A DNA stretch of 64,000 nucleotides from Arthrobacter sulfonylureivorans (GTDB lineage Bacteria; Actinomycetota; Actinomycetes; Actinomycetales; Micrococcaceae), in the NCBI GenBank assembly GCA_004000035.1, contig RJAE01000007.1:124001-188000 (forward strand), read 5' to 3'. A model generated the notes under the pieces. The model saw nothing but the letters and a program-made list of their open reading frames with translations, did no database searches and had not been told where the DNA came from. A program made the translations under genes and the position numbers. Shown here piece by piece: positions 1-9,724 of this stretch. Every line of letters begins with the position of its first letter. The first letter of the stretch is position 1.

Positions 1-201
1 GAAAACCGCCTTGATGTCGTCGTAGCGGGAGACGACGTAGTATCCGACCCGCTCGTCGAACATGACGGGCTGTTCGTTCCGCAGCTCGGCATAGGCCGGG
101 AACGGGTCCTTCATCTGGAACGGCTCGTAGCCGTGGTGTCCGGCAGGGGCCTGGGCACCGTGGCCAAACGGACAAGCTGCCGTTTCGGTTGAGGATGACA
201 T
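1..201 (-). CDS. cytochrome P450, N-terminal part (cut by window edge)
   Basis: The reverse strand opens at an ATG at 201 after AAGGAG with a 6-base spacer, and stays open to the window edge (67 codons). The peptide starts MSSSTETAACPFGH and contains DPFPAYAELRNEQPV and YYVVSRYDDIKAVF, the start of a bacterial P450: the DPFPxYxxLR block, then the strand reading WVVxRYxDVxAVF in homologues. The Cys-Pro near the N-terminus resembles self-sufficient CYP116B-type starts, but the heme-Cys loop and any reductase domain lie outside, so class and substrate cannot be given. The gene lies downstream of, and in the same direction as, an IclR regulator, and its leader holds two palindromes. Confidence 0.85.
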   Translation of the reverse strand, partial: MSSSTETAACPFGHGAQAPAGHHGYEPFQMKDPFPAYAELRNEQPVMFDERVGYYVVSRYDDIKAVF

Positions 202-277
202 CTGGAACTCCTTGGGGTCGGCTCCCGCGGCAGCCGTTTCCGGCTCCAGCGGGTTGATCTGACTCCAGTGTTGCCTA

Positions 278-319
278 CGTCACCCTGTGACGCACACCTA
301 CCGCTTCCACTGAGTGGAA
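278..319. promoter_or_regulatory. two inverted repeats in the P450 leader, candidate operators
   Basis: At 305-319 the sequence reads TTCCACT-G-AGTGGAA, a perfect palindrome with 7-base arms. At 278-292 it reads CGTCAC-CCT-GTGACG, 6-base arms around 3 bases. Both lie between the IclR stop and the P450 start, 77 to 118 bases from the ATG. IclR proteins bind short pseudo-palindromes, so the neighbouring IclR is the natural candidate; that assignment is inference. Confidence 0.5.
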
Positions 320-394
320 ACCAAAAGTGCTTCGCGTCTCTTGCCTGCTGGGCCGGACGGGCCCGGGTGATGCGCCGTCATCGCCCCGAGCGGT

Positions 395-1189
395 TCAGGT
401 TTTCCGTGCGGCATGGCTGCCCAACAGCGATTCGAGCGGGATATGCGCGGTGGCCCGCTCAATCTGCGCCGAAACCCCGCGCAGGGCCGGAAGGTGCCGG
501 GTCATCGTCCCGGCCTGGGAGGTCAGCAGCACCAGCCCCAGGCCGGCACCAATCCTGCCGGTATGGAAGACCGGCACGGCGATGGAGCAGGAGCCCAGCC
601 GGACTTCCTCCAGCGTGGTGGCATAACCCTGCTCGCGGATCTGGTCCAACTCCTCGGCCAGCCGGCCGGGGACAATGTGGGTGTGGGCCGTGGATCGCTC
701 CAACTGCCGGTTCAGATACGCGGTGCGGACCCATTCCTCCTCGTACGCCAGGATGACCTTCCCGACGGCGGTGGCGTGCATCGGCAGCCGTCCGCCCACC
801 CTGGAGGCACGGGGGACGCGCTTGGTGCCGTAGATGCGCTCGATGTAGAGCACCTCGTGGCCCTCCCGGACGGCCAGCTGGGAGGTTTCTCCGGTGAGCG
901 AGAACAGGTCCTGCACGAACGGCCGCGCGGCATCGCGCAATTGGCGGCCGGCGTTCTGCGCCAGCTCCCACAGGCGAATGCCCAATTGATACCGGCCGTT
1001 GGCGCCGCGGGAGAGGAAGCCCCAGTCCGTCAGTTCGGCAACCAGCCGGTGCGTGGTGCTCAGCGGCAGGCCGGAACCCTCGGCAATCTGGGTCAGGCTC
1101 AGCGCGGTCCGGGATTGTTCAAAAGCTTCAAGGATGGCCAGGACGCGGGACGTGACCGAACGCCCCGACTCGCGGCTGCCGCCGGCCAT
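395..1189 (-). CDS. IclR-family transcriptional regulator
   Basis: A 264-residue protein with an N-terminal winged helix-turn-helix (about residues 14-75, containing SLTQIAEGSGLPLSTTHRLV) and a C-terminal IclR effector domain with RLPMHATAVGKVILA and CSIAVPVFHTGRIGAGLGLV. The length is normal. The start is the ATG at 1189, preceded by GGGAGG; a GTG at 1201 would place that ribosome site inside the reading frame. IclR proteins often sense aromatic acids or central metabolites and control the adjacent operon. Here the next gene downstream is a P450 with palindromes in its leader, so control of the P450 is likely. The effector is unknown. Confidence 0.93.
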   Translation of the reverse strand: MAGGSRESGRSVTSRVLAILEAFEQSRTALSLTQIAEGSGLPLSTTHRLVAELTDWGFLSRGANGRYQLGIRLWELAQNAGRQLRDAARPFVQDLFSLTGETSQLAVREGHEVLYIERIYGTKRVPRASRVGGRLPMHATAVGKVILAYEEEWVRTAYLNRQLERSTAHTHIVPGRLAEELDQIREQGYATTLEEVRLGSCSIAVPVFHTGRIGAGLGLVLLTSQAGTMTRHLPALRGVSAQIERATAHIPLESLLGSHAARKT

Positions 1190-1296
1190 GCTGCCTCCCA
1201 CGTTCCGCAGGCGGACCCGCGGAGCCGGGCACCGCCGTCGTCATTCCATCCGGGCTCCACCGCCGGCGCCCTGGCGGCAGCCGGCCGACACCGAGT

Positions 1297-1980
1297 CTAG
1301 CGTCCGAGCAGCACCTGGCGCTGAGGCCACAGCGTGGCCGATTCCAGCGCGGACAGCGCCCGGGCCATGGCCTCGGCCTCCTCGGTGAACAGGTGGCCCA
1401 GCACGCGCTGGCTGCAGAGCCGCAAGGCCTGGCCGCGGTCCAGCCCGAACCATTCCATCACCGTGTCCAGGCCGTGCGGGCTGAGCCGCCAGGTCTTGTC
1501 CGCGTCCTTGACGATCGCGTCCTCGATCGAGAGCGCCTCCTTGCGCGAATCATGCCCGTCGATGATCTCCAGGATGCGCGGAATGAGCTCCGCCGTGTGG
1601 CCGGCGCCCTCCAGGATTCCCGCCGCCAGCCGGGCACCTTCCTTCTCGTGCAGCAGCACCAGGTCGGGCCGGCCGCCGCCGGGGGCAATGGCGGAGAGCA
1701 CCTCGTCCGGCGGGATCTGGGACCAGCCGATGTCGTGCAGCATGATCGCCGGAAGCACGACGCCGGCGTCGGCCTCCGGATGTGCGGCCAGCATGGCTTG
1801 GGCCAGGCCGACCGCGTACAGCGTGTGCGCGTCGTTGTCCCGGACGCCCAGGAGCGGTGCGGCCTGCTCCCAGATCAGCGCCAGATGCTCATCCAGCTGC
1901 AGGACTCCGTCCGGTTCGGCGTCGATGGCGGCGGTGACGTCGTGGCCGAACAGGTTTCCGGAAGGCAGCAGCTTGGTCAT
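1297..1980 (-). CDS. HD-domain phosphohydrolase-like protein
   Basis: About 227 residues from the ATG at 1980 (an alternative ATG at 1992 adds four). The HD signature is visible as MLHDIGW (metal-binding His-Asp) with a downstream KDADK Asp and an intervening LHEKEGARLA and IIDGHDS, the usual metal ligands of the superfamily. HD proteins hydrolyse phosphomonoesters, nucleotides or other substrates; nothing identifies the substrate here. The frame stays open further upstream as a proline-rich stretch, which looks like GC-driven read-through rather than protein. It is followed by IclR 107 bases later in the same direction and may share its transcript. Confidence 0.75.
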   Translation of the reverse strand: MTKLLPSGNLFGHDVTAAIDAEPDGVLQLDEHLALIWEQAAPLLGVRDNDAHTLYAVGLAQAMLAAHPEADAGVVLPAIMLHDIGWSQIPPDEVLSAIAPGGGRPDLVLLHEKEGARLAAGILEGAGHTAELIPRILEIIDGHDSRKEALSIEDAIVKDADKTWRLSPHGLDTVMEWFGLDRGQALRLCSQRVLGHLFTEEAEAMARALSALESATLWPQRQVLLGR

Positions 1981-2750
1981 GCTCCACAGCATGCCGCGCC
2001 GGGCGGCCCCGGGCAACCGCACGTTTCCGCTGGACGGAAGGGGTGGCTGCGTGGGTGGGGTGGGTCGGTCGGGACGGCGTGGGTCGGCCGGGGCGGCGGG
2101 GGCGGGGTGGGGCGGCGGAGGCGGGGGCACGGCAAGTGCGTCCCTGGCGGCGGAGGCGGGGGCGGGTCACACGCCCCCGCGGAGGGCGGGGCGGCGGGGA
2201 GCGGGGCGGGCCGGGACTGGCAACTGCGTTCAGGGACACCCGGACGCGGGCGGCACCCGGAGTGGCACCGTCCGCAGGCCGGCACCGGACGCAGGCGGCG
2301 CCCTGCGCTGTCCACGTTTTACCGGATGCTTAAGCATCATGCCCAGTCAGAGGCTGGTACTTCGCCCGAAACGGGGACAGTTATTGCTGAACATGGACAG
2401 TTCTGACCTGGGGAACCCCCAGCCCCGGACAGCGCCGGCCTCGCGACGAGCCCGGCCTGCTCATCGCCGGCAGCGAGCCCGCGCCCGCCGGCCGCGCCAG
2501 AGGTGGCCGCCACGCCGGATGTCATCTGCTCGCCGCTCTCGCTCCCACGTCTTGCCGGGGCCCGCCGACATCGTCACAGGTCAGGGCGGTATTGGTCGTC
2601 CAAAACGTGGGACGTTAGGCCGATACGTGGGAGCGGAGGCCGGGGATTCATTAATCCGGCGCACACCGGACCGGCAGCCGCGTCCCGCGCCCGCCGCGCC
2701 ACGCGCCCGCCGCGCGCCGGCCCCGTTCCCGGCCCGCAGTCCGCCCCGCG
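1981..2750. other. GC-rich intergenic region with a repeat fragment
   Basis: No convincing gene. It contains long G- and GGGTGG-rich runs (2040-2170) and, at 2386-2404, GCTGAACATGGACAGTTCT, the reverse complement of a motif that recurs near 23.5 kb. Around 2608-2634 the element CGTGGGA occurs twice. Long open frames here are low-complexity Pro/Arg/Gly and are treated as shadows. Confidence 0.5.
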
Positions 2751-5700
2751 CTACCCGGTATTCCGCAGGCCGGCGGCAATCCCGTTCACGGTGATCAGCA
2801 TGGCCCGCTGCAGCGCCTCGTCCGGCTCCGACGCCCGGATGCGCCGCAGCAGCTCCACCTGCATGTAGGAGATCGGGTCCAGGTACTGGTCGCGGACGTC
2901 CAGCGAGCGCTGCAGCACCGGCTGGTTGTCCAGCAGCTGGTTTTCGCCCGTGAGCATCCGGATTTCCGCCACGGTGAGTTCGTACTCGGCGCGGATGTCG
3001 TCGAATAGGTGCCGCAGCTCGGCGGGAACCAGCGTGGAGACGTAATGCGCCGCAATTTCCAGATCGGTCTTGGCCAGCGTCATCTCCACGTTCGAGATGA
3101 AGGACTGGAAGTAGTGCCAGTTGCTGATCATCTCGCGCAGCAGCGGCTGGAGTCCGGCGGCCCGGGCGGCGCGCAGTCCGCTGCCCACGCCGTACCAGCC
3201 GGGAACGATCTGCCGCGACTGGGTCCAGCCAAACACCCAGGTAATGGCCCGCAGCTTGCCGAACCCCGGACCGGCGGCGGGGCCGGCCTCCGGGCGGTCC
3301 GCCGGACGCGAACCGAATTTCACTGCGCTCAGCTGCTCCACCGGGGTCGACGCCCGGAAATACTCCGGCAGATCCGGATGCTCCACGAGTGAGCGGTAGC
3401 GCCCGTAGGCCGCGCCGGAGATCTCCTCCATCGCCGCGTGGTACCGGCCGCGCTCGGCCTCCGACGTCCTCGGTTCCTGGTGCAGCGCGGACGCCTGCAG
3501 CACGGCCGCGAGCGCCAGCTCCAGGTTTTCCCGCGCCAGCTCCGGCAGCGTGTACTTGTCCGAAATGACTTCGCCCTGCTCGGTGAACTTGATCTCGCCG
3601 GCCAGCGCGCCATTGGGCTGGGCCAGGATCGCGTCGTAGGTCGGTCCGCCGCCACGTCCCACCGATCCGCCGCGGCCGTGGAAGAAGCGCAGCCGCACGC
3701 CGTGCCGCGCCGCCACGTCCCGCAGCACCAGCTGAGCCTTGTGGATCTCCCACTGGCTGGTGGCCACGCCGGCTTCCATGTTGGAGTCCGAGTAGCCGAA
3801 CATGACCTCCTGCAGGTCCCCGCGCAGTTGAACGATCCGGCGGTACTGCGGATCCGCGAGCAGATCGTCCAGAATCTGGCCGCCGCTGCGCAAGGTCTCC
3901 ACACTTTCCAGCAGCGGCGCGAACCCGATCAGCGCCTCCGGCTGGGCCCCGCTCAGTTCCAGCAGGCCGGCTTCGCGCGCCAGCACAACCGCCGCCAGCA
4001 CGTCGTCTGCGCCGCGCACTCGGGACACAATGTACGTCTCCACCGCGTCCGGGCCGTACTGGCGCAGCGCATCGGCAATCGCCTGGAACACCTCCAGTGT
4101 GCGCGCTCGCTTCTTTTTCAACGACGACGGCGGTGCCAGCGGCCCGGGCGAGAGCAGCAACGAGGAGAGCAGCCGTTGCCGCGGACCGGGCCCCAGCTCC
4201 AGATAACCTCCCGGCGCGGCAGGATCCACCGAAGCGGCTGTATCTGTGACCACCGTTGACGCCGGCCCGCCCACCGGTGCCGGCGATCCCGACACTCCCG
4301 CCGCCGAAGCCGGCCAACCCTCCGGCGCCGGCGCACCCGACGCGCTTGCGGTTGCCGCCGGCCCGCCCACCGGTGCCGGGGATCCCGACGCACCCGCCGC
4401 CGAAGCCGGCCCACTCCCAGGCACCCCGGCCGGCACACTCTCAGCCTCCCGCGCCGCCAGCAGCGCCGCGACGGCCTTGTGGTGTTTGCCCGCGTTGTCC
4501 CGGAAATCCAAGGTGGCCAGATGCAGTCCGATGGTGGACACCGCCCGACGCACCGCGGCCAGCGAACCGTCCGCCACCAGCGAGGCGGTATGCGCGCGCA
4601 GCGACTGCTCGATCAACGCCAGGTCGGCCAGCACCTCCGCCGTCGAGCTGTAGTCGCGCCCGGGTTCGTGCGGCAGCCGGCGCTGGATCCGGGCACTGGT
4701 GTTGAGCAGCTTCGCCTTGATGCAGGTCAGCTTCAACCGGTACGGCTCGTTCGCGTTCAGCTCGCGCACCCGCGGGTCCAGGCCCGGCAGGTTCGCCAGG
4801 TCCTCGGCCACGGAGTCCAACAGTTCGCCGGTGGCGGCCACGATCGTCGTCGAGTTGGAGAGCACCGCGATCAGAGTGTCCACAAAGCCGATGTTGATCC
4901 GCACCGCATGCTGGTTCTGCAGCTGGAAGACCTCATGTGTCACGTCCACGGTCACATGCGGGTTGCCGTCCCGGTCGCCGCCGATCCACGAGCCGAAACG
5001 CAGCGGGGCACCGTCGTCGGGCAGTGTCACGCCGTGCTCGGAGAGCAGCTCGGACAGGTCCCCCATCAGCTCCGGCATGGTGTTGGTAAGGATGTTGCCC
5101 AGGTAGTAGGCCGCATTGCGCGCTTCGTCCACCGGGCTGGGCCGCACGTGCCGCAGCTCGTCCGTCTGCCACATCTGGTCGATGATCTCGGCCAGCCGCC
5201 GGTCCTGCCGCCGCCGCGCGGTGCTGCCCTCCGCCGTCGTCGTGGAGAGCAGATCGGAGATGGCCCGCAGCTTGTCCAGAACGGTCCGCCTCGACGCCTC
5301 GGTGGGATGGGCGGTGAAGACCGGCCGGACGTCCAGCTGGTTGACCGCGCGCTGCAGCGCTTCCGGTCCGGCTTCATCGGCGATCTGCGCGACGGTGCGG
5401 AGCAGTTGTCCGTCCTCCTCGGGCCGGACGCGCAATTGGCGCACGCGGTGCACCTGCTCGGCGGCGTTGGCCAGGTGGAAGTAGAAGGCGAAGGCCCGCG
5501 CTAGATCGGTGGCTTCGTCTACGTCCAGCCCGGCGAGCAATTCGCGGACCTGGTCGATCACGTCGCGGGCGGTCCACGGCCCGGTCGCTTCGCCCTCGCC
5601 GCGCGCCGCTTCCTTGGATTCCTTGGTCAGCAGCCGCACCTGTTCCACCAGATCCAGCAGGTCCGGCCCATGCTGGCGCACCAGCGATTCGCCCAGCAGC

Positions 5701-5768
5701 GTACTCACCCGGCGCACGTCGGCGCGCAGGCTCGCGTCGAGGTCCCGATCGCGGGCGGCGTGGGGCAT
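2751..5768 (-). CDS. ppc: phosphoenolpyruvate carboxylase
   Basis: 1005 residues; carboxylates PEP with bicarbonate to oxaloacetate, an anaplerotic cytosolic reaction. Signatures are [10 protein letters not shown] with the catalytic His near 153, [26 protein letters not shown] (catalytic Arg loop, about 690-705) and the conserved C-terminus ending GLRNTG. Bacterial enzymes usually have 880-940 residues; the excess is an Ala/Pro/Gly/Ser-rich insert at about 442-515 encoded by near-identical DNA repeats (4261-4410). The core motifs on both sides are intact and in frame, so the gene looks functional. The ATG at 5768 follows AAAGGA by 8 bases. It appears monocistronic; no operator was recognised. 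Confidence 0.97.
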   Translation of the reverse strand: MPHAARDRDLDASLRADVRRVSTLLGESLVRQHGPDLLDLVEQVRLLTKESKEAARGEGEATGPWTARDVIDQVRELLAGLDVDEATDLARAFAFYFHLANAAEQVHRVRQLRVRPEEDGQLLRTVAQIADEAGPEALQRAVNQLDVRPVFTAHPTEASRRTVLDKLRAISDLLSTTTAEGSTARRRQDRRLAEIIDQMWQTDELRHVRPSPVDEARNAAYYLGNILTNTMPELMGDLSELLSEHGVTLPDDGAPLRFGSWIGGDRDGNPHVTVDVTHEVFQLQNQHAVRINIGFVDTLIAVLSNSTTIVAATGELLDSVAEDLANLPGLDPRVRELNANEPYRLKLTCIKAKLLNTSARIQRRLPHEPGRDYSSTAEVLADLALIEQSLRAHTASLVADGSLAAVRRAVSTIGLHLATLDFRDNAGKHHKAVAALLAAREAESVPAGVPGSGPASAAGASGSPAPVGGPAATASASGAPAPEGWPASAAGVSGSPAPVGGPASTVVTDTAASVDPAAPGGYLELGPGPRQRLLSSLLLSPGPLAPPSSLKKKRARTLEVFQAIADALRQYGPDAVETYIVSRVRGADDVLAAVVLAREAGLLELSGAQPEALIGFAPLLESVETLRSGGQILDDLLADPQYRRIVQLRGDLQEVMFGYSDSNMEAGVATSQWEIHKAQLVLRDVAARHGVRLRFFHGRGGSVGRGGGPTYDAILAQPNGALAGEIKFTEQGEVISDKYTLPELARENLELALAAVLQASALHQEPRTSEAERGRYHAAMEEISGAAYGRYRSLVEHPDLPEYFRASTPVEQLSAVKFGSRPADRPEAGPAAGPGFGKLRAITWVFGWTQSRQIVPGWYGVGSGLRAARAAGLQPLLREMISNWHYFQSFISNVEMTLAKTDLEIAAHYVSTLVPAELRHLFDDIRAEYELTVAEIRMLTGENQLLDNQPVLQRSLDVRDQYLDPISYMQVELLRRIRASEPDEALQRAMLITVNGIAAGLRNTG
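4261..4410 (-). repeat. intragenic direct repeat encoding a Pro/Ala/Gly insert in ppc
   Basis: Copies at 4261-4314 and 4357-4410 match at all but a few positions, with a 96-base (32-codon) period. They encode [11 protein letters not shown]-type modules inside PEP carboxylase. The period is a multiple of three, so the enzyme frame is preserved. It resembles an expanded flexible linker. Confidence 0.85.
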
Positions 5769-5910
5769 GGGACATGTCCTTTCGCGTCCAACAGGGCTTG
5801 CCGGTTTGTGCCGGGGCGGCGGATTCCGCAGCGTGGCCGCGGCATCCCCTCAAGCGTACGACGGCGGTGGCCCTCCGGCCGCGGGCCCGTCGCCTCCCGG
5901 GCCCGCTGGC

Positions 5911-5976
5911 TTGGGTGGCCCGCCTCGTTGGGAGCCCGTCGCCTTGGGTGGCCCGCCTCGTTGGGAGCCCGCCGCC
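5911..5976. repeat. 33-base tandem duplication
   Basis: Two adjacent 33-base units (5911-5943 and 5944-5976), beginning TTGGGTGGCCCGCC and differing at one base, in the gap between ppc and the SDR gene. No gene seen; function unknown. Confidence 0.85.
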
Positions 5977-6024
5977 TCAGACCCCGCAAGCCTGAGGTAG
6001 CCTGCCGCTCCCAACCTGTCCGGC

Positions 6025-6801
6025 CTACTTCGGTGCCATCCGGATGGCGCCGTCCAGCCGGATGGTCTCGCCGTTGAGCATGCTGTTGGCCACGATGTGC
6101 GCGGCAAGTTCGGCGTATTCCGCGGGCCGGCCCAGCCGGGACGGGTGCGGCACCTGATGGCCCAGCGATTCCTGCGCCTGCTGCGGCAGTCCGGCCATCA
6201 TGGGGGTCTCGAAGATCCCGGGCGCAATGGTGACCACCCGGATCAGCGAGCGCGCCAGTTCCCGGGCCAGCGGCAGCGTCATCGCCGCCACCCCGCCCTT
6301 GGAGGCGGCGTAGGCCGACTGGCCAATCTGGCCGTCGAAGGCCGCCACCGAGGCCGTGTTGATGATGACGCCCCGTTCCGGGCCGCCCAGTTCGGTTTCC
6401 ACCGGTTCGGTCGCGGCGATCGCGGCGGCCGCCAGCCGGATCACGTTGAACGTGCCGATGAGATTGATCTGGACCACCTTGCTGAACGCTTCCAGCGGCA
6501 GCACGCCGTCGCGCCCCAGCACCTTGCCAGGCGTGCCGACGCCGGCGCAGTTCACCAGGATGCGCAGCGGCCCCAGCGCCGCCGCCCGGTCCACCGCAGC
6601 CTGCACCTGGTCCTCAACGGTCACATCGGCGGGCGCAAACACGGCCCGCTCCCCCAGTTCGGCGGCGAACTCCTCCCCCTTCGAACCGGGCAGATCCATC
6701 AGCACCACTGACGCGCCGGCAGCATACAGCCGGCGGGCCGTCGCCGCTCCCAGTCCTGATGCTCCGCCGGTAATCAGAGCTACGGCTCCGGAAACCTCCA
6801 C
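6025..6801 (-). CDS. short-chain dehydrogenase, 3-hydroxyacyl-CoA dehydrogenase type 2-like
   Basis: 258 residues of classical SDR fold. It has the NAD(H)-binding TGGASGLG near the N-terminus, NCAG, and the catalytic Ser of INTASVAAF with YAASK. The C-terminal [14 protein letters not shown] and [11 protein letters not shown] resemble HSD17B10-type 3-hydroxyacyl-CoA dehydrogenases, which oxidise short or branched 3-hydroxyacyl-CoA; the substrate here is inferred from similarity only. I place the start at GTG 6801 because GGAGG sits 5 bases upstream; a GTG at 6813 would add four residues with a poorer site. It stands alone, with promoter space shared with the divergent GH76 gene. Confidence 0.85.
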   Translation of the reverse strand: MEVSGAVALITGGASGLGAATARRLYAAGASVVLMDLPGSKGEEFAAELGERAVFAPADVTVEDQVQAAVDRAAALGPLRILVNCAGVGTPGKVLGRDGVLPLEAFSKVVQINLIGTFNVIRLAAAAIAATEPVETELGGPERGVIINTASVAAFDGQIGQSAYAASKGGVAAMTLPLARELARSLIRVVTIAPGIFETPMMAGLPQQAQESLGHQVPHPSRLGRPAEYAELAAHIVANSMLNGETIRLDGAIRMAPK

Positions 6802-6965
6802 TGAGTCCTCCACATCCTGTCAACGTGCTTTCTCCGCCGCCGTCCACCGGCGGCACCGCACATCCCAGCCTAGTGTGGCCCGGAGCACGCCGCCGTCACC
6901 GGCGGGGGCCCACCGGCAGAATGCCCGGCCCGCTTGGGCACTCGACGGCCGTTAGGCTAGTGCCC

Positions 6966-8129
6966 ATGCCCACCCTGCCCGGCGGCGGCGGAGCCTTCCG
7001 CCCGCCCAACCCCACGCTGACGGCGGGCCGCGCGGACGAGGCGGCGATCGCCGTCGTCCGCCATTTCGGCCACCGTTTGCTGGGGCTGCCCTTTACGCTG
7101 CTGGGCGCCGTCCGCCGGCCCGCGCCCGGCTGGACCGGACCGTGGCACTACTGGTGGCAGGCGCATTTTTTGGACTGCCTGGTGGATGCCGGCCGGCGGG
7201 AACTGCGCCGGGAACAGCATTACGACGGCGGCAACGGACCGAGCGCGGGACGCCTGGCTGGCCGGCTGCTGCGCACAGTGAGATGGCGCAATGGCTTCCG
7301 CTTCCCCAACGCCTACTACGACGACATGGCCTGGCTGGCCCTGGCCACGCAGCGGCTGGATGCTCTGGCGGCCGACGCGAACAAGCCGCGCTTTCGGTCC
7401 AAGTCCGCGGCGCGCCGGTTGCTGCCCCAGCTGGAATCGGCGCACACCTCCGACCTGGGCGGCGGCTTGTTCTGGAGCACCGCCCGGGACTTCAAGAACA
7501 CGCCGGCTACGGCGCCGACGGCACTGTACTTGGCCCGTTCGGGCGACACCGGCCAGGCCGCCCGGCTGCTGGACTGGCTGGATGCCGAGCTCTACGCACC
7601 GGAGCGGCGGCTGTATCTGGACGGCGTGCGCGTCGCCGGCGGGAAACCCGCCCTGGTGCCGGACGTCTATACCTACAACCAAGGACCGGTGCTGGCGGCG
7701 CTGCTGGAGGTGGGCCGGGATGCCGACCTGCGGCGCGCGGCCGAGCTGGTGCACGGCATCGCGGCCGGCCTGGTGCAGCAGCCCGAAGTCACCGAGGAAG
7801 AGGGCCGGAAACTCGTCCTGCGCACGCACGGTGCCGGCGACGGCGGACTGTTCACCGGGATCCTGGCCCGCTACCTGGCCGTGGCGGCCCGGTCCGAGAA
7901 ACTGCCCGGCGAGGTCCGCGAGCTGGCCGCGCGGATGGTCGCGGACACCGCGGAAGGCTTCTGGGCCGGGCGGGCCATCGAGAACCACCGCAGCTGGGAG
8001 GTCCTGGTCTTCTCCGCCGACCCCGCGGCACCGGCCGCCGGGAAGCCCGAGCCGGGAACAGTCCTTGAACTTTCCACCCAATTGCAGGCGTGGATGACGT
8101 TGGAGGCCGCCGCCACGCTGTCCGGTTGA
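6966..8129 (+). CDS. glycoside hydrolase family 76-like protein
   Basis: 387 residues from ATG 6966. The (alpha/alpha)6-barrel family of alpha-1,6-mannanases is suggested by WWQAHFLDCLVDA, the paired acidic AYYDDMAWLALA (Asp119-Asp120, the catalytic pair position in GH76), TSDLGGGLFWS and TYNQGP. No signal peptide or membrane segment is visible, unlike many secreted mannanases, so an intracellular glycan substrate is possible. The frame is open upstream of 6966, but codon use there is not convincing. It is divergent from the SDR gene and followed by an opposing YdeI-like gene. Confidence 0.8.
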   Translation: MPTLPGGGGAFRPPNPTLTAGRADEAAIAVVRHFGHRLLGLPFTLLGAVRRPAPGWTGPWHYWWQAHFLDCLVDAGRRELRREQHYDGGNGPSAGRLAGRLLRTVRWRNGFRFPNAYYDDMAWLALATQRLDALAADANKPRFRSKSAARRLLPQLESAHTSDLGGGLFWSTARDFKNTPATAPTALYLARSGDTGQAARLLDWLDAELYAPERRLYLDGVRVAGGKPALVPDVYTYNQGPVLAALLEVGRDADLRRAAELVHGIAAGLVQQPEVTEEEGRKLVLRTHGAGDGGLFTGILARYLAVAARSEKLPGEVRELAARMVADTAEGFWAGRAIENHRSWEVLVFSADPAAPAAGKPEPGTVLELSTQLQAWMTLEAAATLSG

Positions 8130-8184
8130 ATCCGGCGGCAACACCGGCCGGTTGAACCCGGCGGCACCCCCGCCGGCCGAGGGG

Positions 8185-8778
8185 TCAGGACGGCATTTTT
8201 TGCTGCGGGTACGGTGTTTCGTGCCGCGCCAACATCTCCACGAAGTCGGCGATCCTGCGCTGCCGGCCGGCGTCGGTCTTCAGCTGGCCCAGCCGGTGGA
8301 TCAGGGCAAAGCGGTTCTGCGAGGTCAGCACGTCGAACATCGCTTGCGCCTCCGGGACGGCCGCGATCGCCGCGGCCAGGTCCGCTGGCACCTGGGCCGT
8401 GGCCGGCCCGGCGTAGGCCTTCTCCCAGCGGCCGTCGGCCTGCGCAGCGGCCACCGCCGCCCGGCCGGCGTCGTGCATCTTGCCGGCCTGCTCCAACTTT
8501 TCGATATACCCGACGTTGCGCTGCGACCAGATGCTGCGCTTGCCGCGCGGGGTGAACCGCTGGAAAACGCTTTCGGTATCCCGGCGGCGCGCCTGCCCAT
8601 CGATCCAGCCGAAGCACAGGGCCTCTTCCAAGGCCCCGGCGTAGTCCAGTTCCGTCACCGTGCCGCCCTTTTTGTGCAGGATCAGCCAGACGCCGGCCGA
8701 CGCGGCGTGGTGTTCCTCCAGCCAGGCCCGCCACGCGGCGGCGTCGGGCAACAGCAATTCCGGAAGTTCTGCAGGCAT
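8185..8778 (-). CDS. YdeI/OmdA-family protein
   Basis: 197 residues from ATG 8778 (an ATG at 8835 would add 19 residues but leave almost no room for the divergent gene's promoter). The motifs LPELLLPDAAAWRAWLEEHH, WLILHKKGG, LDYAGALEEALCFGWIDG, RFTPRGKRSIWSQRN and a C-terminal RIADFVEML match the YdeI/OmpD-associated family, also annotated as bacteriocin-protection proteins. The biochemical function of the family is not settled. It is convergent with the GH76 gene and divergent from the VOC gene. Confidence 0.85.
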   Translation of the reverse strand: MPAELPELLLPDAAAWRAWLEEHHAASAGVWLILHKKGGTVTELDYAGALEEALCFGWIDGQARRRDTESVFQRFTPRGKRSIWSQRNVGYIEKLEQAGKMHDAGRAAVAAAQADGRWEKAYAGPATAQVPADLAAAIAAVPEAQAMFDVLTSQNRFALIHRLGQLKTDAGRQRRIADFVEMLARHETPYPQQKMPS

Positions 8779-8858
8779 GCCCTTATGCCAGCACGGCGCG
8801 GCCTCGGCGTCTAGTAGTTTCTGAAGTATCTTCATTGCTGACCTGAAGGAGAAATGCC

Positions 8859-9602
8859 GTGCTGCGCGTGCGCCCCGTTGTGTTCACATCCCGGATCGAG
8901 CCGTGGCGGGAGCTGCTGACCGCCGCCGGGTTGGTGTATGCGGCCGACGACGGCGGGGCTTGGCTGGAGTTTGACGCCGCCTCCGGCCGGTTGGGGCTGC
9001 GCCGGGTCGATGCCGGCGACCCCGCGGACGGCCGCGTGCGGCTGGGCTTCGAGGTCCGCGACCTGGACGAGTTCGCCCGCCGCACCGCAGCCGACGGCAC
9101 CAAGGCGGCGATCGAGGACGCCGACCACGGCCGCACGGTCAGGATTACGGCGCCGTCGGGCTTCAGTTTCCTGGCCGACCCTGCCTCGCCCTCCTTCGGC
9201 AACCATCCCGGCCCAGACCAGCCGGATCCGGCGCTGGCCGTGAGGCCGGTTTGGGTGACGCCGGATGTCCCAGGCGCAGTTGCCACCCTCCGCGGGATCG
9301 GCGCGCACCCCCGGTTCGGCCACTCCGGCGAATGGGCGGACTTCGCGGCGAAGAACGGCGGGCTGGTCGCGGTGCGGCACGGCGCAGCGGAGCAGCTGGA
9401 ACTTTCCTTTGAGTACGACGACGACCTCACCGCCCTGCGGGACCGCCTCACCGCAGCGGGGATCACCGGCTCTGTGGCGGACGAGGCCGCCGGGCAGACC
9501 CTGTTGGTGGAGCATCCGGACGGCGCGGAGCCTGCCCTCCCAAGACGGCTCCGGTTCACGGTCCGGCCGGATGCCTCGTCCAGACCCGCCGATACCGACT
9601 GA
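8859..9602 (+). CDS. two-domain VOC (glyoxalase/bleomycin resistance fold) protein
   Basis: 247 residues, GTG start at 8859 with GAAGGAG seven bases upstream. Residues 1-105 and about 125-235 each read as a VOC half: VRLGFEVRDLDEFARR then GFSFLADP, and RPVWVTPDVPGAVATLRGIG then GGLVAVRHG. Such proteins are metal-dependent lyases, dioxygenases or binding proteins; the usual His/Glu ligands are not clearly placed, so it may be a binding member. It shares promoter space with the divergent YdeI-like gene. Confidence 0.75.
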   Translation: MLRVRPVVFTSRIEPWRELLTAAGLVYAADDGGAWLEFDAASGRLGLRRVDAGDPADGRVRLGFEVRDLDEFARRTAADGTKAAIEDADHGRTVRITAPSGFSFLADPASPSFGNHPGPDQPDPALAVRPVWVTPDVPGAVATLRGIGAHPRFGHSGEWADFAAKNGGLVAVRHGAAEQLELSFEYDDDLTALRDRLTAAGITGSVADEAAGQTLLVEHPDGAEPALPRRLRFTVRPDASSRPADTD

Positions 9603-9724
9603 CCCAGCGGCACGCTAATACGGGCCAGGGAGCCGCTCAAGGCGCGTCGCTGGATCGCGGGCCGGACGCGCCGTTCCGGACGGCTGGCGTGACTGGCATC
9701 GCAGCGGTGCTGTAGAACAAGTAC

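Noticed and set aside
2581-4317. A 578-codon reverse frame overlapping ppc
   Set aside because: It is out of frame with PEP carboxylase, which shows all family motifs in its own frame; the alternative peptide is Gly/Arg/Ala-rich.
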